Source: Enterococcus rotai (GTDB lineage Bacteria > Bacillota > Bacilli > Lactobacillales > Enterococcaceae). From it: a stretch of DNA of 64,000 nucleotides. The notes beneath the pieces were generated by a model. It did not search any database. It was not told the DNA's origin and was given only the letters and a program-made list of their open reading frames with translations. Of this stretch, positions 58,047 through 64,000 are shown in pieces. The stretch spans positions 3,535,091 to 3,599,090 of the forward strand of contig NZ_CP013655.1 of NCBI RefSeq assembly GCF_001465345.1, given 5' to 3'. The position numbers were made by a program, and so were the translations under genes. The first letter of the stretch is position 1. Each line of letters opens with the position of its first letter.

Positions 58047-58856
58047 TTACATTGGTGTTTCTGAAAGTGTCCAAAGAATTGTTGCTACGTATTTACCATC
58101 ACGGATATCATCCGATTGGTTAGCTGGAATGCTCAATTCGATTGATTCTGAATCTAATTGAGCTGGATTTAATGTATCACCAAAGTAAACAGCATATTTA
58201 CCACGGCCTTTACCAGTGTTATTTTCATTTACTGTAAATAATTGTTTGCGAGTATTTTCAGCTAGATGAAGAGTTGGCTTTAATCCAGAAGTACTTGGCT
58301 TAAGACTAACGTTATCTTCATGAGCCACTAAATCTGTATTTTTGTAATCGATTGTTGCACCAGCGATACGTCTTTTCTTGCCATTATCATCAAACTCAAA
58401 TGCACCTTTTCCATCTGGATCAACAAGTGTAGCTGATAATTCATACGTACGATTATCTACAAGACGATCATCTTTAAATTGAACCCAGTTAGCACGTCTT
58501 TCCACATAACTGCCATCCGTTGCACCATCATTGGCAGTTGTTGGTTTTGCCCAAGACTTGATAGCACCGGTTGTAGCTTGTTGTTCAGTAAAAACTAATT
58601 TTGACATCCCTTGAACAACAAATTCACCATCTAATAATTTTGTTGGATCAGTATCTGTTGTTGATTGAGAAGATGTATCTCGTGGTACTACCCCACCTGT
58701 AGAATCATATGAACCATAAGTAGCTTTAGTGAATTGGATTTCACCTTCGCCTGCTTTTGAATGATCTGGTGCTGCTTTTGTTGCTCCTGGTGCTGCTACT
58801 GCTACACCTAGTACAGCTAATAACGCTGCACCACATAATTTGTGTGTTAATTTCAT
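58047..58856 (-). CDS. WxL-domain surface protein
   Basis: Secreted protein of 269 residues. The signal peptide (about 1-29) ends near ATKA. The C-terminal WxL region holds two motifs: WVQF near residue 127 (degenerate) and WTL in ATILWTLSETP at the end. WxL domains attach non-covalently to peptidoglycan. AGGAGG precedes the ATG. Its abundance-type codons and strong ribosome site suggest a highly made protein, but that is inference. Confidence 0.93.
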   Translation of the reverse strand: MKLTHKLCGAALLAVLGVAVAAPGATKAAPDHSKAGEGEIQFTKATYGSYDSTGGVVPRDTSSQSTTDTDPTKLLDGEFVVQGMSKLVFTEQQATTGAIKSWAKPTTANDGATDGSYVERRANWVQFKDDRLVDNRTYELSATLVDPDGKGAFEFDDNGKKRRIAGATIDYKNTDLVAHEDNVSLKPSTSGLKPTLHLAENTRKQLFTVNENNTGKGRGKYAVYFGDTLNPAQLDSESIELSIPANQSDDIRDGKYVATILWTLSETPM

Positions 58857-58886
58857 TTGTGTTTCCTCCTAATTTTTTTGTTCTAT

Positions 58887-59690
58887 TTATGGTAACTCAG
58901 CTAATACCCAAGTTAGCACCGTTGAATAAGCGCCTGCTTCTTTCTCAGTCGCCCCTGGCACAGAGAGCGTAACTGCTCGGTTTGTGTACACAGGTTTTTT
59001 AAAGATCGGATCTATTATTTCTTTACCCGAACCGTCTTTTCTTATTTCCAATGTATTTGGACGTTCATTATGATTTTCTTGTGATGCTCCAAACACAATA
59101 CTCCAAGTTCCTACCCCTTTGCCCGATTGTGCAACTGCTAGGTTATAAGTTTCACCTACATTGCTCATACGAATAACTTCTTTTGATACAGTCGGTGCTT
59201 TGGTTAACTCTCTTGAAGAATTAACCCATGTTTGATCAAATGATATCACTGCGCCTTTCAATTCTGCCCCCAATTTAGTGGCATGCTTAAATTGATTCTC
59301 CTGTCTGACTTGCAACGTCCAACCATCTGGATCATCTCGATAGTCCGATACTTGCACAAAATTTCCACGAGCAGAAGTATCGCCATGAAATAGTTGTGCA
59401 TTGACAGGAAAAACAGCATTTTCATCTGAAATCATAACTGTACTAAAATTTAGTTTTGGGGCAAAATCAATCCTTAAGTCTCCTTCAGTTTGTGGTGATT
59501 CCCCAGGATCAACTTCAACTTTTGGATTTTCTGGATCTCGGATAATTGAATTTTCTTCTTTATACCCTTTTAACTCAACTTCTGCATCCCCAGATAATGA
59601 AGCGTCTTTAGCATAAGAAGTCTTCGCGTTGCTAAGTGTAAACAGAAGGGATCCAAGAAGAATAACGGTAAAAAATGTTTTTTTCTTCAA
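58887..59690 (-). CDS. WxL-domain surface protein
   Basis: Secreted protein of 267 residues. The first residues LKKKTFFTVILLGSLLFTL form a signal peptide. WxL motifs are WTL in DDPDGWTLQVRQ and WVL in TVLTWVLAELP at the C-terminus. I chose the TTG at 59690 with AAAGGAGGG 9 bases before it; the longer frame to 59735 overlaps the upstream gene and adds a charged stretch before the signal. It lies 4 bases after the upstream stop. Confidence 0.9.
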   Translation of the reverse strand: MKKKTFFTVILLGSLLFTLSNAKTSYAKDASLSGDAEVELKGYKEENSIIRDPENPKVEVDPGESPQTEGDLRIDFAPKLNFSTVMISDENAVFPVNAQLFHGDTSARGNFVQVSDYRDDPDGWTLQVRQENQFKHATKLGAELKGAVISFDQTWVNSSRELTKAPTVSKEVIRMSNVGETYNLAVAQSGKGVGTWSIVFGASQENHNERPNTLEIRKDGSGKEIIDPIFKKPVYTNRAVTLSVPGATEKEAGAYSTVLTWVLAELP

Positions 59691-59694
59691 TTGC

Positions 59695-60039
59695 TTATCC
59701 CTCCTTTTCACTCGCATCTTTTTTTCTTTTAACAAGATAAAAGATGACTACTAAAGCGGCTAAAACTATCCCACTAATCGTCAAACTCTTCATAACAAGT
59801 TCTCCAGTTGAAGGATATTTCCCAGTTGGCTTTTTAATTGGTTCACTGCTAGAAGCTGTTGACTCTGAAGGTGTTGTGCTAGACCTTGGACCACTACTTT
59901 CAGCAGAAAAAACAATCTCGCCATTCGTTTGTACAGCAGCTTCTTCTCCATAAACAGAAGTAGTGAACATGCCCAAGATTCCTCCCATTAAAGCGAGTAA
60001 CATTAGGCCAATATACAAATAGTTTCTTTTCTTCATCAT
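59695..60039 (-). CDS. Short cell-wall-anchored protein with YPSTG sorting motif
   Basis: Protein of 114 residues. A signal peptide (about 1-32, ending VYGEE) is followed by a Ser/Thr/Pro-rich stretch. The sorting signal YPSTGE, a hydrophobic helix and the tail KRKKDASEKEG come last. Tyr replaces the usual Leu of LPXTG. Small proteins of this type occur in WxL loci. I chose the ATG at 60039, with AAGGAG about 9 bases upstream. Confidence 0.85.
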   Translation of the reverse strand: MMKKRNYLYIGLMLLALMGGILGMFTTSVYGEEAAVQTNGEIVFSAESSGPRSSTTPSESTASSSEPIKKPTGKYPSTGELVMKSLTISGIVLAALVVIFYLVKRKKDASEKEG

Positions 60040-60058
60040 TGACATTTTCTCCTTCGCT

Positions 60059-63000
60059 TTATGGAAGATCTGGCACTTCACTTAATGTATAAACAATTTT
60101 TGCTCGATATTCGCCTAGCTTTTTGACATAATCTCCCGGCACTTCAACTTTAAAGCCTTTGCCTTTTGCAGACCAAGTTTGACTAATGTTATACTTCGTA
60201 TCTGAAAAATTATCAGGTGATGTCAACAATTGATTTTGATCTACTGGGAAATTCTTTTCAGTTGTTCCGCCATCGTTATATCGCAAGATCCCTGAAAGAG
60301 TCTTATTCGATCCATCAGTTGTTTTAAAATCTTCCGTTACTTTGGCGTATAAATACCAACGTTGTTTTGTTGCTCGTGTATCTGTAACGACTAAATCCTT
60401 GTCCGTTTTAGCACTTTCTACGCGAAGATTTTTTGCGCTTGCTTCGTTCATCTCAAAATCAAGCAGCGTTGGTGCTGATGTGATCAATAATGTTCCTTTA
60501 TAATGGAATTCAATCGTTGAAATCTCTCCGTATTTCCCTTTGACAGATGTTGGCAATGGTTCGGGTAATACTTGACCGTCAACAATGATTTTATCTAAAA
60601 CATATCCATCAAACGTTTCAGGTGTGATATCAAATGCTGTACCATCCTTTTGAGTAGTGATGGTATCACGATCTGGATCCATTTTCACATCATTATTAGT
60701 TTCATCTTTTTTCCTATAAAGAACATTTAACTGGCTTTCACCACGTATTACGTTCAAACTAGTTGAATTGGATTGTTGAGAAGCTTTGGAACCGTCTCCA
60801 GCTGCGCCCGACACAGTATATGTTTGATTGACAACCTGAACAGCAGCATCTGCAGCAACAATAACGTCATATTTAATCACTGCCTCGTTCTCATCTAAAT
60901 CCAAATCACTTAGATCGATTTTAAATTCTTTAGTCGATAGATCGAAATCCACTTTACTTGCTTCAAGTGCTACTCCATTGACCTTAACAGTACTCACATC
61001 TGGCGTGATTTTGTCAGGGAATGGTGTATCGATTTTAAACGAAACATTCCCCCAAGCAGTCGGTGCTTCCGCTGTATTTTTGACAGTAGCTGTATAAGTG
61101 GCTTTTCCGCCTAAAGGAACCGTAGTTGGGCTAACATCAAATTCCGCCTTAATCACAGGTGTTCTTAATTTGGTGTATTTGAATGTTACTTTTTTATTTG
61201 TGACAAACTTAACTGTAACCGATAACGGATCTGTTATTGGTGATGGTGTTTTATCTACACCATCTACAAGTACAGCCGATGGGATATACCCTTTGATTTG
61301 TTCAGAAGTAGCTATATATTCTACTCCTTCTTCACCACTTGGTAATGGACTTGTCGTCGCAATTGCTGCCCCTGTTTCAGCATCAAGATGTTCAATATCT
61401 AAGTCAAATATTGTTTGAGTTATCTCAATTTTGACTGTAATCGGCGTTTCAACGCCTTTAGCAGAAGTTAACATCAAAGGTACTTCTACAATATCCCCAG
61501 GTTTGTTGGTGCTGATATTTGGTGGTGTTCCAACATATGAGACTGTGACTGGACGATCGATTTCATTTTCTGTATCAACGTCATATGAAGAAAGTAATTC
61601 CTTGGCCTCTGGAAATGCTGTAGCGATATTCCCGCCCATTGGGATTTTTAGATCTTCTTTGGCCGTTCCATAAGGGACTCCTTCATAAAGAACTTGAGAT
61701 TGAGTTTGTTCGGTATTGGTTTCTGAAATAAGTGTCTGCGAAATATTGGTTTTTGGATTGACGAATGTATAGGATGCAGTCGTTGCGGCTCCTGCCATCT
61801 CAAAATCTGTCATATAGCCATTATCTGGCCCACTGTTTTGATAATTGTAAGCAGCTTTATTATTTTTAAAATCAAAAGATGGACTAGGATTTGCTACAAC
61901 TTGAATATCAAATACTTTTCCATTGAATTCATCTGAGGTAGAATCTTTGGCTTCAATCGTTGCTTTGTTACCACCTGTAATCACAATATTAAATACTTTG
62001 TCCGTTATATCGACTGTTGAACCGTATTCAAATATTTTGATGTCTTCTTTTTTTAGTTCATAATAATCGGGTACTTGAGTATCTATTTTGAATGTCGTAC
62101 TTCTGTTATTTACTTCAGCATTTTTTACATTATCTGCAATTGTTTGAAGAATCGAATATTTTAATTTTAAATAATCTGGATCATCATGTTTAGCACTGTT
62201 TCGTTCACCAAAGACAATCGGCTTTGCTGGAGCAATTCGTACTATGGAAGTTGTATCATAAAGAATGGCCATTGCGGAAGATGCTGTATTACTATTCGCT
62301 GAACGACGTTGCATATTCATTGAATATTCTTCACCTGAAACCAATTTAGAAACTTTAGATGAATCTAATCCAACTCTACTACCAGATCCATAAAACTCTG
62401 AGAATCCTGGTACTGTAAGTCCTGATTTTGTTTCTGTTTTGACCCGGACATCGGTTAGATTACGAACGTAAACATCGCTAAAGTCGTCCTTATTTTGTGG
62501 AGCTGAAACAGCTTTTAATCCATTAATATTACTAAAGTTCCAAACACCTTTAAAATCTAATGGTGCACCACTTTTCGCATCAAAAAACTCATAGTGATAT
62601 GAAATACTGTCATTGACTTCATATTTATCCCAAATATCAGTATTCGTAACACCATTTCTATTACCACTTCCAAAGAATAGGAAAAGTTTTCCCCAATTTT
62701 CTGCTGAGTTAGTAGAAACAGGTAGAAAATCGCTACTTTGACCATCTTTAACACTTCCAACAGCAATAAAGTTAATATTCGGATCTTGCTGAAAGTTCAT
62801 TTCATCGATTACTAACTTCAAATTGATATCTCTTCCATTATAAACAGCAGCATTTTTAACCAAAACCGATTTTTCCTTGCCTAAATCAGCTTTTTTAAAT
62901 CGAAAAATTTTTGTTTTTTCCAATCCCTGCGGAATAATGGTTGTATCCTCACCTGATACTTCATAGCCAATTTTATCTGTTAATTTAAAACTAGTTCCAA

Positions 63001-63217
63001 AATCACCCGGCAATTCAACAGCTTGTCCTGAGACTGCATCTGTTCCATCATTATTAAGAATGTGTACCCCAGGGGTATTAACACTATTAAATACTTGATA
63101 TTGTTCATACTCCTCTGGTGAGGCTTTAATCGAATGATTTCCACTTATCCAATACCAACCAATCAAAAGAAACACACCAACAAACGACAAAAAAACGAAC
63201 TTTTGTTTTTTTCTCAT
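60059..63217 (-). CDS. Large WxL-like adhesin
   Basis: Secreted protein of 1052 residues. The signal peptide is at about 1-30. The N-terminal half (about 40-560) is beta-rich without a family I can name. A MucBP-like module lies near 610-690 (LDIEHLDAETGAAIA, FKYTKL), then a DUF11-like repeat (about 700-830) and a second MucBP-like segment (SQLNVLYRKKDETN). The C-terminal about 150 residues are WxL-like: WYL is kept, but the final motif reads YTL in IVYTLSEVP. I chose the ATG at 63217 with AAGGAGG upstream. Confidence 0.88.
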   Translation of the reverse strand: MRKKQKFVFLSFVGVFLLIGWYWISGNHSIKASPEEYEQYQVFNSVNTPGVHILNNDGTDAVSGQAVELPGDFGTSFKLTDKIGYEVSGEDTTIIPQGLEKTKIFRFKKADLGKEKSVLVKNAAVYNGRDINLKLVIDEMNFQQDPNINFIAVGSVKDGQSSDFLPVSTNSAENWGKLFLFFGSGNRNGVTNTDIWDKYEVNDSISYHYEFFDAKSGAPLDFKGVWNFSNINGLKAVSAPQNKDDFSDVYVRNLTDVRVKTETKSGLTVPGFSEFYGSGSRVGLDSSKVSKLVSGEEYSMNMQRRSANSNTASSAMAILYDTTSIVRIAPAKPIVFGERNSAKHDDPDYLKLKYSILQTIADNVKNAEVNNRSTTFKIDTQVPDYYELKKEDIKIFEYGSTVDITDKVFNIVITGGNKATIEAKDSTSDEFNGKVFDIQVVANPSPSFDFKNNKAAYNYQNSGPDNGYMTDFEMAGAATTASYTFVNPKTNISQTLISETNTEQTQSQVLYEGVPYGTAKEDLKIPMGGNIATAFPEAKELLSSYDVDTENEIDRPVTVSYVGTPPNISTNKPGDIVEVPLMLTSAKGVETPITVKIEITQTIFDLDIEHLDAETGAAIATTSPLPSGEEGVEYIATSEQIKGYIPSAVLVDGVDKTPSPITDPLSVTVKFVTNKKVTFKYTKLRTPVIKAEFDVSPTTVPLGGKATYTATVKNTAEAPTAWGNVSFKIDTPFPDKITPDVSTVKVNGVALEASKVDFDLSTKEFKIDLSDLDLDENEAVIKYDVIVAADAAVQVVNQTYTVSGAAGDGSKASQQSNSTSLNVIRGESQLNVLYRKKDETNNDVKMDPDRDTITTQKDGTAFDITPETFDGYVLDKIIVDGQVLPEPLPTSVKGKYGEISTIEFHYKGTLLITSAPTLLDFEMNEASAKNLRVESAKTDKDLVVTDTRATKQRWYLYAKVTEDFKTTDGSNKTLSGILRYNDGGTTEKNFPVDQNQLLTSPDNFSDTKYNISQTWSAKGKGFKVEVPGDYVKKLGEYRAKIVYTLSEVPDLP

Positions 63218-63249
63218 TTTAGTCCTCCTTTCCTTCATGATTTTTGGAA

Positions 63250-63301
63250 ATAAACCAAGTTCATATTTAAATGAACCTAAAATATGAACTTGGTTCTTTT
63301 A
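63250..63301 (-). terminator. Terminator between the beta-helix gene and the adhesin gene
   Basis: Perfect stem AACCAAGTTCATATTT / AAATATGAACTTGGTT on a 10-base loop, with a modest T-rich tail (TATTT) on the minus strand. Confidence 0.75.
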
Positions 63302-63315
63302 TCACGCTTAATCTT

Positions 63316-64000
63316 TTAGAAGCCACCAGCTTCAAGAGAGATTTTACCGTAATTTTCCATTTTGAACTGTTGATCTAAATCACCAGTAACAGAAAGTGTT
63401 TTACTGTTGCAAATTTTACCGAAGTTTACTGCAAAGTCGCCACCATCAAAAACTTGAGAAGGATTTTCAGCGTAATCTCCACCAATTTGTGCCCATGTTG
63501 AAACATCACTTATATTTTTAGCGTTAATTGTTGTATTTGTTGAATAGAACAATTTAGCATTTGCTTTTTTGTTTGCTACTTCAAATTTTGCTGGAGAATC
63601 CATATTGATTTGAGCACCTTTGTACTCACTGCGAATAACACCCTTGCTACTATTACCAGTTGCTACAAATTCAGAATCTGGTGCAAGATTTACTTGAGCG
63701 CCATAATATTGTAAATTAACTGCTGCGTAGTTACCGCCACCACGGCCATTAAAGTATGCTTTCGCACCACTTGCTAAGTTTAACGATGGGAATTTATTTA
63801 CATAGTCAGCACGTGGAATAAACTCAAATGCTACACCAGCTGCATCAACATCTAAAGTTGCATTTTCATCAATATCAACTTTTTGAACTTTATCATAAAA
63901 TACTGGGTAGTAGTGATTTACATCACTTTGTGGTCCGATTTTTACATTAACGTTAGCTTTAGCACCAATTTTCACTTCACCAGTTGCTTTGCCTTTGATC
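63316..64000 (-). CDS. Beta-helix (pectate-lyase-like) surface protein, 3'-terminal part only
   Basis: Open frame running off the right edge; at least 228 codons are present and the start is outside the window. The sequence is a series of short beta-strand repeats (KIDENATLDV-like, GAQVNLAPDSEF, GAQINMDSPAKF, NFGKICNSKTLSV). Such regular rungs fit the pectate-lyase-like adhesive domains of Gram-positive surface proteins. No sorting motif or WxL ending is seen; the C-terminus is SLEAGGF. Its attachment to the cell is unclear. Confidence 0.7.
   Translation of the reverse strand, partial: IKGKATGEVKIGAKANVNVKIGPQSDVNHYYPVFYDKVQKVDIDENATLDVDAAGVAFEFIPRADYVNKFPSLNLASGAKAYFNGRGGGNYAAVNLQYYGAQVNLAPDSEFVATGNSSKGVIRSEYKGAQINMDSPAKFEVANKKANAKLFYSTNTTINAKNISDVSTWAQIGGDYAENPSQVFDGGDFAVNFGKICNSKTLSVTGDLDQQFKMENYGKISLEAGGF

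Noticed and set aside
59690-59735. Longer N-terminus for the WxL protein from 59735
   Set aside because: It overlaps the upstream stop, lacks a ribosome site and places a highly charged stretch before the signal peptide; the TTG at 59690 has AAAGGAGGG at good spacing.

Overview
The window is a chromosomal segment of a low-GC Firmicute, most likely an Enterococcus outside or near the E. faecalis group. This rests on AzoA-like azoreductase, MurT/GatD, the F-ATPase operon flanked by murA, epuA and DUF1146, a DUF1827 gene, DUF5067-like lipoproteins and a WxL surface-protein cluster. Species is inference. I saw no rRNA, tRNA, IS element or prophage. Almost all genes after position 2190 lie on the minus strand.

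Layout. 1-2150 (+): murT-gatD (lipid II amidation). 2190-5119 (-): manA, a serine beta-lactamase-like hydrolase and a two-domain VOC protein. 5417-9472: MacAB-like efflux operon plus a TetR regulator with its own dyad operator. 9578-11611: guanylate-kinase-like gene, then a candidate quorum-sensing pair: a 19-codon hydrophobic peptide gene (10428-10487, -) divergent from an Rgg/PrgX-type regulator (+). 11674-16275: beta-glucoside operon licT-bglP-bglA with two RAT/terminator antitermination switches. 16339-19856: rhodanese-like protein lacking its cysteine, azoreductase, AI-2E family permease, orphan glucitol IIA-like protein and a 3D-domain secreted protein. 20250-29598: epuA-like gene, murA, DUF1146 gene and the atpBEFHAGDC operon, whose atpE-atpF and atpG-atpD spacers are expanded by tandem repeats. 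29841-34496: smpB, rnr, carboxylesterase, secG and a YjdI/YjdJ-like pair. 34652-39087: two P-type ATPases, one behind a Fur-type box. 39324-39660: an orphan three-repeat type I-C-like CRISPR array with leader. 39678-43128: nadE, pncB, a GtrA-family protein and a DUF1827 protein. 43231-44043: a TipA-like MerR regulator with a 19-bp-spacer promoter and an internal start. 44171-45378: a membrane-protein gene split by a frameshift. 45489-54670: HAD phosphatase, acyltransferase, GT2, GT39-like protein, two lipoproteins and YfhO. 54745-64000: WxL cluster with an active and an apparently inactive signal peptidase I, a membrane protein, DUF916 protein, WxL proteins, a short sortase-type protein, a 1052-residue adhesin-like protein and a partial beta-helix protein.

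How genes work together. The left end serves cell-wall and sugar metabolism. The centre makes the proton ATPase and RNA quality-control factors. The right end looks like a surface-display locus: secreted WxL proteins, a membrane DUF916 partner, dedicated signal peptidases and nearby envelope-glycosylation enzymes (GT2 + YfhO, with a GtcA-like flippase candidate further left).

Most notable: the peptide/Rgg pair; tandem hairpins inside the atp operon with a compensatory base-pair change; the orphan CRISPR array; the signal peptidase lacking both catalytic residues; the TipAS-like internal start; and the frameshifted membrane protein.
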